Positions 25,712 through 34,041 of a DNA stretch of 64,000 nt are shown one piece after another. This DNA comes from Streptomyces sp. NBC_01803. GTDB taxonomy: Bacteria > Actinomycetota > Actinomycetes > Streptomycetales > Streptomycetaceae. Position numbers and translations under genes: made by a program. The stretch's first letter is position 1; the number at the start of each line of letters is the position of its first letter. The notes beneath the pieces are model-generated. The model was not told where the DNA came from. It did not search any database and saw only the letters and a list, made by a program, of their open reading frames with translations. The stretch is from NCBI RefSeq assembly GCF_035917415.1, contig NZ_CP109073.1, forward strand, positions 1,116,001-1,180,000, written 5' to 3'.

Positions 25712-26494
25712 ATGCGCATCGCCACCTGGAACATCAACTCGATCACCGTCCGCGTCGACCGGCTGCTGGCCTGGCTGGAGAGCAGCGGCACGGACGTGCT
25801 CTGCCTCCAGGAGCTGAAGTGCGACGCGGCGGCATTCCCCGCCGAGCGGCTGCGCGAGGTCGGATACGAGGCGGCGGTGCACGCCGACGGCCGGTGGAAC
25901 GGGGTGGCGGTGCTCTCCCGGGTCGGCCTGGCGGAGGTCGAGACCGGGCTGCGCGGCGGGCCGGAGTTCGATGGGAAGGCCGAGCCGCGCGCGGTCGGCG
26001 CGACGTGCGGCGGGGTGCGCGTCTGGTCGGTGTATGTGCCGAACGGCCGGGAGGTCGGGCATCCGCACTTCGCGTACAAGCTGCGGTGGCTGGCCGCGCT
26101 GCGGGAGACGGTGGCCCAGGACGCGGCGGGCGAGCGGCCGTTCGCGGTGCTCGGCGACTTCAACGTCGCGCCGGCCGACGAGGACGTGCACGACATCACG
26201 CTGTTCGAGGGCGCCACGCATGTGACGGACGTGGAGCGAGCCGCGCTGGCGGCGCTGCGCGAGACGGGCCTGACGGACGTCGTGCCGCGCCCGCTGAAGT
26301 ACGACCACCCGTACACGTATTGGGATTACCGGCAGCTCTGCTTCCCGAAGAACCGGGGCATGCGGATCGACCTGGTCTACGGCAACGGCGCGTTCGCGGG
26401 CGCGGTCAAGGACGCCTATGTGGACCGCGAGGAGCGCAAGGGCAAGGGCGCCTCCGATCACGCTCCGGTGGTGGTCGACCTGGACCCGCGCTAG
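25712..26494 (+). CDS. xthA: Exodeoxyribonuclease III
   Basis: A 260-residue member of the ExoIII/APE1 family: RIATWNINSI, LCLQELKCD, VWSVYVPNGR, VLGDFNVAP, TYWDYR and a terminal KGASDHAPVVVDL. All catalytic blocks (Asn, Glu, Tyr, Asp-x-Asn, Asp-His) are present. It acts in base-excision repair as an AP endonuclease and 3'-phosphodiesterase. Same fold as the EEP protein at 10211, but this one is the canonical DNA-repair form. Confidence 0.92.
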   Translation: MRIATWNINSITVRVDRLLAWLESSGTDVLCLQELKCDAAAFPAERLREVGYEAAVHADGRWNGVAVLSRVGLAEVETGLRGGPEFDGKAEPRAVGATCGGVRVWSVYVPNGREVGHPHFAYKLRWLAALRETVAQDAAGERPFAVLGDFNVAPADEDVHDITLFEGATHVTDVERAALAALRETGLTDVVPRPLKYDHPYTYWDYRQLCFPKNRGMRIDLVYGNGAFAGAVKDAYVDREERKGKGASDHAPVVVDLDPR

Positions 26495-26745
26495 GGCGCT
26501 GGGGTCCGTCTTCCCAAGGGTCGTCCGGCCGCCCACGGCGTCTGGTGCGTGCGAGCGCGAGGCGCCGGATCGTCCTCGGACGCATGGGGCCCCCGGACGG
26601 AGTCTGGGGGAGGACGCGGGCGCTTCGGCGACGCGGCGAGCGTGCGTGCCGGGCGTCGGAGGCAGGGCGGCCTCGTCGAGGACGGGCCCTGGGCCCGGAG
26701 CGCGCCTGTGGTGCCGGATGCTCCGGAGGTGGGACGCTAGGCCAC

Positions 26746-27171
26746 ATGAACATCCCTTTCCTGGACAACTGGCGCAAGAGGCCCGCCGCGACAGCGACCG
26801 GCGCCTGGTCGGATCCCGAAGGGGTGGCCCAGCTCCTGTCGGAGTGCGATCTGCTGCGGGACCGGGCGGAGCGGGCCGGAGTGGTGCTCGGCGACAGCCC
26901 GGTCTCCCTGGAGGCCCTGGACCAGCTTCTGCCGCGCTGGCGGGACGACCCGGAGGAGCTGCCCCGGCTGGCGAACGACGCGGGGCTGTATCTGGGCACC
27001 GTCATCGTCCGGACCGTGCCCGGGGCACGGTGGGAGCCGGGCCCGGAGGGACGGCCCATCGTGGTGATGGCCTCGGGCCGGGAGGTGGACGTGGTGGCCG
27101 CCGGGCAGGAGTGGGCGGACACCGGCACTCCGGAGCTGTCCCAGGTCTATGCCGAGGTCGCCGAGTCATGA
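26746..27171 (+). CDS. Small protein, DUF6278-like
   Basis: A 141-residue protein of unknown function resembling the streptomycete DUF6278 group: an N-terminal NIPFLDNWRKR, then SLEALDQLLPRWRDDPE and a GLYLGTVIVRTVPGARWE segment. No signal peptide or membrane helix. GGAGGT lies about 20 nt before the ATG, which is farther than usual. It has its own transcription unit between xthA and the GntR regulator. Confidence 0.6.
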   Translation: MNIPFLDNWRKRPAATATGAWSDPEGVAQLLSECDLLRDRAERAGVVLGDSPVSLEALDQLLPRWRDDPEELPRLANDAGLYLGTVIVRTVPGARWEPGPEGRPIVVMASGREVDVVAAGQEWADTGTPELSQVYAEVAES

Positions 27172-27427
27172 GGGGCGTGGCGTTCGCGGGCATGGGGTCC
27201 GAGCCCGTCGCCGACGTCCCGGGACCCCCCGGCTAGGCGCGCGATACCGGTGACTTCGCTGATCCAGGGCGACGCTGGGCACGATTCACCTCTCCGGACC
27301 CCGACCCTCCCGGCGCATCCTCGCGAGTGCGACGTTACGGCTGTGGATGCCGCCGGGTGTGCCGCCGGAGGACGGTCATGACGTCGCACTCGACGGCCGA
27401 ACCAGCCGCATGTCACCGATAGTGCGG

Positions 27428-28192
27428 CTAGCCGCTGAAGGTGATGGCGTACTCCAGCCGCCAGCGGTCGCCGAGGACCACGGTGTCCGAGGTCTCCACC
27501 GGGCGGTCGTCCGCGTCGTAGTGCGTGCGCTCCACGGCGGTCACGCACTGCCCGGGGACGCAGCCGAGCGCGTCCGCCTCCGGGCTCGTCGCGGGGCGGG
27601 AGCCGACGATCTCCTTGGCGTGGACGACCCGGATGCCGATGGCCGCGAACCGGCCCCGCACACCGCGCCGGGCATAGGGCCCGCGCTCGGGGAACGCCAC
27701 CTCCGTGCCCTCGGTGAGCGCTAACGGCTCCCAGCTCGTGACCAGCTGGAGGGGGCGGCGATCGGCCAGGTATTCATACTGGGTGCACATCACGCGCTCG
27801 CCCGGCCGGACCCGCAGCCGCTCCGCGATCGCGGGCGGCGCGACCGTGGAGGTGGAGGCCGCTTCCCAGGCGAGGTCCGGCTGCTTGCCCCGGGAGCGGT
27901 CCGGGACACTGATCCTGGCGGCCAGCGGCGAGTCCACCGCGTCGGTGGAGCGCAGGAGGGCGCCGATCGGCGCGCGGTCGCTGACGAACACTCCCCGGCC
28001 GAACTGGCCGGTGGCATACCCGGCGGCCTTCAGCACTCGTACCGCCCGGTCCACCGTCTGATCGCTGGCCTTGTAGGTCCGCTTGAGCTCGGCCCGGGAA
28101 GGAATCCGCGCTCCCACCACGAGCATGCCCTCGTCGATCTGCTGTCGCAGGTCGTCGGCGATCCGCTGGTACACCGGTCGGCCGTCGCCCAT
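27428..28192 (-). CDS. GntR-family regulator with UTRA domain
   Basis: The 254-residue protein has an N-terminal winged helix (PVYQRIADDLRQQIDEGML ... SRAELKRTYKASDQTVDRAVRVLKAAGY, residues ~7-60) and a UTRA-type effector domain (YLADRRPLQLVTSWEPLALTEG split; GCVPGQCVTAVERTHYDADDRPVE near the end). HutC-subfamily members sense a pathway metabolite. It is encoded leftward, with one gene between it and the nitrilase/aminotransferase pair, which it could regulate, but proximity is the only evidence. Confidence 0.8.
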   Translation of the reverse strand: MGDGRPVYQRIADDLRQQIDEGMLVVGARIPSRAELKRTYKASDQTVDRAVRVLKAAGYATGQFGRGVFVSDRAPIGALLRSTDAVDSPLAARISVPDRSRGKQPDLAWEAASTSTVAPPAIAERLRVRPGERVMCTQYEYLADRRPLQLVTSWEPLALTEGTEVAFPERGPYARRGVRGRFAAIGIRVVHAKEIVGSRPATSPEADALGCVPGQCVTAVERTHYDADDRPVETSDTVVLGDRWRLEYAITFSG

Positions 28193-28258
28193 CCGCGTCT
28201 CCCTTCGCAGGCTGTGCGTTCCGCTGGTCTCCCCAACGCCAGGCTACGTCACACCCCG

Positions 28259-29002
28259 TCAGAGATCCTTACTAGTGGTGAGCTTCGGGTGTGGGCTTGT
28301 GGCACCGCGTGTCACATCCTTGACCAACTCGACCACATCCGGCCCGTACGCCTGGGAGTTGACGACTTTCAGCAGCAGGCAGAAGTCGCCGCCCGAGCCG
28401 TGCTTGCGGGCCAGTCTCCGGTGGTGCCTGACCAGGTAGCGGGTGGCGGCCTGGCTCGCGATCGGCCGCTGGCCGCAGGCGAGGAAGACCGGGCGGCCCT
28501 CCTGCCCCGCCGTCAGCCGCGCCAGCAGGACGTACTCGACCGAGCCGTTCGCCAGCCGGTACCGGTCGCCGCCGATGAGGAACGCGCCCCGGTCGGGGCC
28601 GTGTTCGGCGTCCGTGTCGACCGTGACGCCCGGCAGCAGGCTCCGCAGGTGGTCGGCCATGCGGCGGTTGGCGACCGGTCCGCCGACGCAGAACTCCGTG
28701 CGCTCGCCGAAGCCCTGCCGGACGGTCTCCCCCGAGATGAGCTGGGTCGTCGCCTTGCAGTTCTTGATCACGGCGGCCAGCTCCAGCAGCGCGAGGACGT
28801 CGTTGCGCCCGACCGCGCCGTCCGATCCGGTGTCGCGGCTGACCACCAGCAGGCATTCGGAGTGCTCCGGCAGCCCGAAGAAGGTCTGGAGGCGGCGCAG
28901 CGAGCGCTCCGACAGATAGCTCCGCAGGAACCAGCCGAGCAGCAGCGCGGCGATCGCCGTGGCCCCCACGGCGATCACGAGCGAGCGGGCGTCGTCAGTC
29001 AT
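28259..29002 (-). CDS. Membrane-anchored protein of unknown function
   Basis: The 247-residue protein has one N-terminal transmembrane helix (LVIAVGATAIAALLLGWFL, about residues 8-26) followed by a soluble domain of about 215 residues. I do not recognise the domain; it shows AAVIKNCKATTQLISGE and GDRYRLANGSVEYVLLARL segments with conserved-looking Cys residues. It precedes the GntR gene on the same strand (66-nt gap) and is divergent from the nitrilase gene. Confidence 0.6.
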   Translation of the reverse strand: MTDDARSLVIAVGATAIAALLLGWFLRSYLSERSLRRLQTFFGLPEHSECLLVVSRDTGSDGAVGRNDVLALLELAAVIKNCKATTQLISGETVRQGFGERTEFCVGGPVANRRMADHLRSLLPGVTVDTDAEHGPDRGAFLIGGDRYRLANGSVEYVLLARLTAGQEGRPVFLACGQRPIASQAATRYLVRHHRRLARKHGSGGDFCLLLKVVNSQAYGPDVVELVKDVTRGATSPHPKLTTSKDL

Positions 29003-29143
29003 GGCCGGGAATCTACCGGGGCGCCGCTCGGGCGACGAGGGCCCGGGACCGCCGGGGACCGCCGGGGCTCCGCGACGTCACCGCCGGAAGCCCCCGATCA
29101 CCGGGGGAAACATGATCGAATCGGCGACGTTACGTCCACGGTC

Positions 29144-29172
29144 TTGCCACGGTCTGTAACGGCTCCTACGGT
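29144..29172 (+). promoter_or_regulatory. Promoter for the nitrilase-aminotransferase operon
   Basis: TTGCCA (29144-29149) and TACGGT (29167-29172) are separated by 17 nt. Downstream at about 29191-29207 lies a TTGTCTACACGTGTCAA element centred on CACGTG, which loosely resembles GntR/HutC operators and could be the site of the nearby GntR regulator. Confidence 0.5.
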
Positions 29173-29240
29173 CTGATTCCATCGACACCTTTGTCTACAC
29201 GTGTCAACTCTGGCGGCTGCCACGAGGACGGGAGCAAGAC

Positions 29241-30083
29241 ATGGCCACAACAGTGCGTGCGGCGCTGGTGCAGGCGACCTGGACCGGCGACGCCGGGTCG
29301 ATGATCGACAAGCACGAGGAGTACGCCCGCGAGGCGGCCCGGCAGGGCGCCCAGGTGATGGGTTTCCAGGAGGTCTTCAACGCGCCGTACTTCTGCCAGG
29401 TGCAGGAGGCCGAGCACTACCGCTGGGCCGAGCCGGTGCCGGACGGGCCGACCGTGACCCGGATGCGGGAGCTGGCCCGGGAGACCGGCATGGTGCTGGT
29501 GGTCCCGGTCTTCGAGGTCGAGCAGTCCGGCCACTACTACAACACGGCCGCCGTCATCGACGCCGACGGGAGCTACCTCGGCAAGTACCGCAAGCACCAC
29601 ATCCCGCAGGTCAAGGGCTTCTGGGAGAAGTACTACTTCAAGCCGGGGAACCTGGGCTGGCCGGTCTTCGACACGGCCGTCGGCCGGATCGGCGTCTACA
29701 TCTGCTACGACCGGCACTTCCCGGAGGGCTGGCGCGAACTCGGCCTGGCGGGCGCGCAGCTGGTCTACAACCCCTCGGCGACCTCGCGCGGTCTCTCGGC
29801 CCACCTGTGGCAGCTGGAGCAGCCGGCCGCCGCCGTGGCCAACGAGTACTTCGTCGCCGCCATCAACCGGGTCGGCACCGAGCCCTACGGGGACAACGAC
29901 TTCTACGGCACGAGCTACTTCGTGGACCCGCGCGGGCAGTTCGTCGGCGACGTGGCCAGCGACAGCAAGGAGGAGCTCGTCGTCCGCGATCTCGACCTCG
30001 GCCTCATCGAGGAAGTCCGACAGCAGTGGGCGTTCTACCGCGACCGCCGCCCCGACGCCTACCAGGGCCTGGTGCGGCCGTGA
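29241..30083 (+). CDS. Nitrilase-superfamily amidohydrolase, beta-ureidopropionase-like
   Basis: A 280-residue nitrilase-fold enzyme with the complete catalytic triad: Glu in GFQEVFNAPYF, Lys in YRKHHIPQ and Cys in YICYDRHFPEG. The FNAPYFCQ and HHIPQVKGFWEKYYFKPGN segments match N-carbamoyl amidases (beta-ureidopropionase, N-carbamoylputrescine amidase). It is followed, with a 4-nt overlap, by a class III aminotransferase. That pairing fits the last steps of reductive pyrimidine catabolism: carbamoyl-beta-alanine to beta-alanine, then to malonic semialdehyde. Confidence 0.85.
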   Translation: MATTVRAALVQATWTGDAGSMIDKHEEYAREAARQGAQVMGFQEVFNAPYFCQVQEAEHYRWAEPVPDGPTVTRMRELARETGMVLVVPVFEVEQSGHYYNTAAVIDADGSYLGKYRKHHIPQVKGFWEKYYFKPGNLGWPVFDTAVGRIGVYICYDRHFPEGWRELGLAGAQLVYNPSATSRGLSAHLWQLEQPAAAVANEYFVAAINRVGTEPYGDNDFYGTSYFVDPRGQFVGDVASDSKEELVVRDLDLGLIEEVRQQWAFYRDRRPDAYQGLVRP

Positions 30084-31408
30084 CGCGCCCGCCGGGAGCC
30101 CCGGGGACGCACGAGACGCTGCTGGCCCGGCACCGGGCCGTGCTGCCCGACTGGCTGGCCCTCTACTACGAGCGGCCGATCGAGATCACCCACGGCGAGG
30201 GCCGCCACGTCTGGGACGCCGAGGGCAACCGCTACCTCGACTTCTTCGGCGGCATCCTCACCACGATGACCGCGCACGCCCTGCCCGAGGTGACCAAGGC
30301 GGTCGCCGAACAGGCGGGCCGCGTCCTGCACACCTCCACGCTCTACCTCGACCGGCCGATGGTCGAGCTGGCCGAGCGGATCGCCGTGCTGTCCGGCATC
30401 CCGGACGCCCGGGTCTTCTTCACCACCTCGGGCACCGAGGCCAACGACACGGCGCTGCTGCTGGCCACCGCCCTGCGGGGCTCCAACCAGGTGCTCGCGA
30501 TGCGCAACAGCTACCACGGCAGGTCGTTCTCGACCGTGGGCATCACGGGCAACTCGGCCTGGTCGCCCACGAGTCTGTCGCCGCTCCAGACGCTGTACGT
30601 GCACGGCGGCGTCCGCACGCGCGGGCCGTTCGCCGCGCTGTCGGACGAGGGGTTCACGGCGGCGTGCGTCGCGGACCTGCGGGACATGCTGGACCAGACG
30701 CGGGGGAACGTGGCGGCGCTGATCGCCGAGCCGGTGCAGGGCGTCGGCGGCTTCACCTCCGGCCCTGACGGCCTGTTCGCGGCCTTCCGGTCGGTGCTGG
30801 CCGAGCGGGGCATCCTGTGGATCAGCGATGAGGTGCAGACCGGCTGGGGCCGTACGGGCGATCACTTCTGGGGCTGGCAGGCGCACGCCGCGCAAGGGCC
30901 GCCGGACATGCTGACGTTCGCCAAGGGCATCGGCAACGGCATGTCCATCGGCGGCGTGGTGGCGCGGGCCGAGGTGATGAACTGCCTGGACGCGAACTCG
31001 ATCTCGACCTTCGGCGGCTCCCCCGTCACCATGGCGGCGGGCCTGGCCAACCTGGGCTATGTGCTGGAGCACGACCTCCAGGGGAACGCCCGGCGGGTCG
31101 GCGGCCTGCTGCTGGAGCGGCTGCGCGGCGCGGCGGCCGGTCTCGACATCGTCCGCGAGGTGCGCGGGCGCGGTCTGATGATCGGCATGGAGCTGGTGGC
31201 TCCCGGCACGGACGAACCGTGCCCCGAGGCGGCCTCGCTGATCCTGGAGGCGGCCCGTGCGAGCGGCCTCCTCCTGGGCAAGGGCGGCGGCCCCGGGGGC
31301 AGCGTCCTGCGGATCGCTCCCCCGCTGACCCTGACGGTGGCCGAGGCCGAGGAGGGCGCGACCCTGCTGGCGGCGGCCCTGAAGGAGGCCCGCGCGAACC
31401 TGTGCTGA
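30080..31408 (+). CDS. Class III PLP-dependent aminotransferase
   Basis: The 442-residue fold-type I aminotransferase has FFTTSGTEANDTALLLA for cofactor phosphate binding, ISDEVQTGWGRTG and the PLP lysine in TFAKGIGNG. Class III members act on omega-amino groups (beta-alanine, GABA, ornithine). Start is GTG 30080, overlapping the nitrilase stop (GTGA). Context suggests beta-alanine as substrate, with an AGXT2- or Pyd4-like role; alternatives such as a putrescine-pathway aminotransferase remain open. Confidence 0.85.
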   Translation: MTRPPGAPGTHETLLARHRAVLPDWLALYYERPIEITHGEGRHVWDAEGNRYLDFFGGILTTMTAHALPEVTKAVAEQAGRVLHTSTLYLDRPMVELAERIAVLSGIPDARVFFTTSGTEANDTALLLATALRGSNQVLAMRNSYHGRSFSTVGITGNSAWSPTSLSPLQTLYVHGGVRTRGPFAALSDEGFTAACVADLRDMLDQTRGNVAALIAEPVQGVGGFTSGPDGLFAAFRSVLAERGILWISDEVQTGWGRTGDHFWGWQAHAAQGPPDMLTFAKGIGNGMSIGGVVARAEVMNCLDANSISTFGGSPVTMAAGLANLGYVLEHDLQGNARRVGGLLLERLRGAAAGLDIVREVRGRGLMIGMELVAPGTDEPCPEAASLILEAARASGLLLGKGGGPGGSVLRIAPPLTLTVAEAEEGATLLAAALKEARANLC

Positions 31409-31437
31409 GCGCCGCCCGCGCGGGGCCGAGCACCCGA

Positions 31438-31490
31438 GGACGGCGGGCCGGTCTCCGCTCGCCATCGCGGGAGCGGGCGGCCCGTCGTCC
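31438..31490. terminator. Imperfect bidirectional stem-loop
   Basis: GGACGGCGGGCCG and CGGCCCGTCGTCC can pair with a bulge, and an inner CCGCTC/GAGCGG helps extend the stem. It lies between the convergent aminotransferase and mce operons. Confidence 0.45.
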
Positions 31491-31538
31491 CCGGCCGGTC
31501 CCCGGCCGTGCGTGGGTGGGCGGGCGCGCGGGTGGGGA

Positions 31539-32243
31539 TCAGCCGCCGTAGGTCTCGATGCCCGCGATCAGCCAGTGGCCGTCGCGGTGGACGGCCTCGA
31601 CGGCGAGGGCGGCGGGGGCGTACAGCGTCTCGGCCTCCTCCTCGTCCTCCTCGGCGGCCTGGGCGCTGCTCTGGTCGGCGTAGAGCAGGAGGCGGGCGCG
31701 GTCGCCCTCGATCACCTCGACCCCGGCGTGGGTGACGGTCGTGGTGAGCACCATGCGCTGCTCCTCGCCCGCTTCCAGGACCGGGGCGAGGAGGGTCGCG
31801 TGCTGCTCCACCGCGTCGCCGGTCAGCCACTCCTCGGCGGCGGACGCCGTGCGCTCCGGGGAGGCGAAGTCGTAGGAGAAGAGCTCGTTGACGGCTTGCG
31901 AGACGGTGCCGATGACCTCGCTGGTGGCGACCGGGTCGCTGAGGGCCGTGTTCCGGGTGGCCGGGTCGTCCTTCAGGCTGTCCGCCTCCGCGTTCGCCCA
32001 CAAGGCGAAGCCGCCGAGGAGGACCGCGATCAGGCCGAGGATCGCGGGGACGAGCAGCGCCGAGCGGCCCGTCCGTTCCCGCTTCTCCTTCTTCCGCCTC
32101 GGTTCCTTCTCCGGCTTCGGCTTCCGCTTCTGCTCCGGGTCCGGGCGGCGCGGCGGCTCCTCGCCCGTCGGCGGCTGCGACGGGGCGTCCGTGCGGGCCG
32201 CCAGGCGGCGCTGACGGTTGACGAGGTGGCGGGTCATTGACAT
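31539..32243 (-). CDS. Mce-associated membrane protein (fourth)
   Basis: The 234-residue protein has a long, very basic N-terminal cytoplasmic tail (runs of Lys/Arg/Glu/Pro to about residue 60), one transmembrane helix (ALLVPAILGLIAVLLGGFAL) and an extracytoplasmic Mas-type domain (TVSQAVNELFSYDFASPERTASA split, then RMVLTTTVTHAGVEVIEGDRARLLLY). Mas proteins are thought to stabilise or extend Mce transporter complexes. Last gene of the leftward operon. ATG 32237 is an alternative start. Confidence 0.75.
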   Translation of the reverse strand: MSMTRHLVNRQRRLAARTDAPSQPPTGEEPPRRPDPEQKRKPKPEKEPRRKKEKRERTGRSALLVPAILGLIAVLLGGFALWANAEADSLKDDPATRNTALSDPVATSEVIGTVSQAVNELFSYDFASPERTASAAEEWLTGDAVEQHATLLAPVLEAGEEQRMVLTTTVTHAGVEVIEGDRARLLLYADQSSAQAAEEDEEEAETLYAPAALAVEAVHRDGHWLIAGIETYGG

Positions 32244-32274
32244 GGGCTGGTCCTTCCGGCCTTCTGCTCGCGCG

Positions 32275-32805
32275 TCATCCTGCGGCCGTGTAGGCGACCG
32301 GGGCCTGGTCGAGTCCGCTGAGCTTCCATCCCTCGGGGGTCCTGGTCAACTCGCCCAGCATGCGGCTGGTCTTGGTGGCCGGATCCTCCTCCGGCGCCTC
32401 GACCGTGATGCGGACGGCGACCATCACGCCGGCCCGGCCCGCCCGCTCGTCGAGCTCGGTGACGGCCCCGGAGAGCACCTCGGCGGTGGTCACCGTCTCC
32501 GCCTGCCGGACCTGCTCCTCGAACGCCTCCCTGCCCTCCTCCAGCTGCTGGTGGAGGTCGCCGGTGGTCGAGTCCAGCCACAGGTCGAGGCCCGTGTCGA
32601 GATCGGCGTGGTCGAGGGTGTTGAGGTTCTGCACGCCCTGCTTGGCCGCCGCGAGCACGTCGTCGCGGGCCGTGGCGAAGTCGGCGGTGTCGTCATGGCT
32701 CGCGTCGTACCAGGAGAAGCTCGCGCCGGTCGCGCCGATCCCGGCGACAAGGGCCAGCAGCAGCGCCGTCAGCAGCAGCGCGTTCTTCCGCAGCGTTCGC
32801 ACCAT
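32275..32805 (-). CDS. Mce-associated membrane protein (third)
   Basis: A 176-residue protein with one N-terminal membrane helix (LLLTALLLALVAGIGATGA) and a Mas-like periplasmic domain (FATARDDVLAAAKQGVQNLNTLDHADLDTGL split; LDLWLDSTTGDLHQQLEE). It is close in layout to the first Mas protein at 33484 and differs from the second and fourth, so the four fall into two alternating subtypes. 30-nt gaps separate it from its neighbours. Confidence 0.75.
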   Translation of the reverse strand: MVRTLRKNALLLTALLLALVAGIGATGASFSWYDASHDDTADFATARDDVLAAAKQGVQNLNTLDHADLDTGLDLWLDSTTGDLHQQLEEGREAFEEQVRQAETVTTAEVLSGAVTELDERAGRAGVMVAVRITVEAPEEDPATKTSRMLGELTRTPEGWKLSGLDQAPVAYTAAG

Positions 32806-32834
32806 GTCAGTCCGGCCTTTCTGATCGGGACGTT

Positions 32835-33461
32835 CTACCTCGACGTGATCTCGGTGATCTGCCAGCGGTCGTCCACCCGCTGGGCCGTCACCGAGAGCTG
32901 GGCCGCCGTGGTCGTGGGGTCCTCGCCGGCTCGCTGGGCGACCTGGTCGAGGAAGACGAGCAGGTGCGCGCGGTCCTCGGTGAGATCCCGGACGCCGGCC
33001 CGCACCACGGTGGTGGTGAGGCTGAGCCGCTGATCGGCGGCCAGGTCCCTGACCTCCGCCATCAGCTCCGCGTACTCGTCGGCCGCCGAGCCCGCCAGCA
33101 GGTCCCCGGCCCTGCGCTCGGTCTCGGCGATGGTCTCCGGAGTGTACGAGAAGACCGTGCGGAGCGCGTTGGTCACCTCGCCCGCGACCCCGTCGGTGGC
33201 CTCGGTGTCGGCGAGGGCGAGGTTACCGGTCGCGTCCGAGTCCTCCAGCTGGGCGGCCCGGACGAACAGCCCGGCGCCCGCCAGCAATGTCAGCGCCAGC
33301 AGCGCGACGACGAGGGTGCGCCGTCCGGGCAGCAGCCGGGACAGCCGTCCGCGCCGCGCCCGCCGCCGCCTGCCACGCCCGGACGGCTCGGCCCCGGCGG
33401 TCTCCGTGTCGTCGTCGTCACCGACGACGTCCGGCTCGGTGACGGATCCGGTTGTTCTCAC
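32835..33461 (-). CDS. Mce-associated membrane protein (second)
   Basis: The 208-residue protein has an acidic then arginine-rich N-terminus, one transmembrane helix (TLVVALLALTLLAGAGLFV) and a Mas domain with VTNALRTVFSYTPETI and LSLTTTVVRAGVRDLTEDRAH, resembling the fourth Mas protein. The start is GTG 33461, with GAGAGGAG upstream. It is part of the mce operon, 22 nt after the first Mas gene. Confidence 0.75.
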   Translation of the reverse strand: MRTTGSVTEPDVVGDDDDTETAGAEPSGRGRRRRARRGRLSRLLPGRRTLVVALLALTLLAGAGLFVRAAQLEDSDATGNLALADTEATDGVAGEVTNALRTVFSYTPETIAETERRAGDLLAGSAADEYAELMAEVRDLAADQRLSLTTTVVRAGVRDLTEDRAHLLVFLDQVAQRAGEDPTTTAAQLSVTAQRVDDRWQITEITSR

Positions 33462-33483
33462 GGTCGCTCCTCTCGCTTCCCGG

Positions 33484-34041
33484 TCAGCTCTCGTCCGCGG
33501 CGGTGGTGATCGCGGTGAGGGAGGTGAGCTTCCAGCCGTCGTCGGTGCGGCCGAGTCCGGCCTCGAAGCGCTTGCGGTCGGTGGTGGCCTCGCCGCTGCT
33601 CGGGGTGGTCTCGACCCGGACGCTGGCGATCATGCGGGCGGTGCCGGCCCTGGTGTCGAGCTGGAGCAGGGCGGCGTCGGTGACGGTGGCCACGGTGGTG
33701 GTGCCGACCTCCGCCAGCACCTCGGCGCTGGCGTCGTTGCCGCGCTCCAGCTCCTCGTGGAGGGCGCCGCCGGTGGCGTCCAGCCACTGCGCGAGGCCGG
33801 CCTCGACATCGTCGGCGTCCATGCTGTTGAGCCGGGCGATGTGCCGCTCGCCCGCGTTCAGCACGGAGTCGCGCGTCTTGGCGTACTCCAGCGACTCGTC
33901 GTTGTCGGCGTTCCAGTAGGCGCCGGCCGAGTACGCCGTGAACAGCACGATCGCCAGCGCCGCCAGCAGGGCGATCGCCTTGCGCGGCCATGTCGTCCGG
34001 GCTGTCCGGGCTGTCCGGGCCGTCCCGGTCGTCGGGCTCAT
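33484..34041 (-). CDS. Mce-associated membrane protein (first)
   Basis: The 185-residue protein has a Thr/Arg-rich N-terminus, one transmembrane helix (AIALLAALAIVLFTAYSAGA) and a Mas domain (LDATGGALHEELERGNDASAE). The ATG overlaps the MceF stop by 1 nt, which ties it to the transporter genes. Probable partner of the Mce hexamer on the outer face of the membrane. Confidence 0.75.
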   Translation of the reverse strand: MSPTTGTARTARTARTTWPRKAIALLAALAIVLFTAYSAGAYWNADNDESLEYAKTRDSVLNAGERHIARLNSMDADDVEAGLAQWLDATGGALHEELERGNDASAEVLAEVGTTTVATVTDAALLQLDTRAGTARMIASVRVETTPSSGEATTDRKRFEAGLGRTDDGWKLTSLTAITTAADES

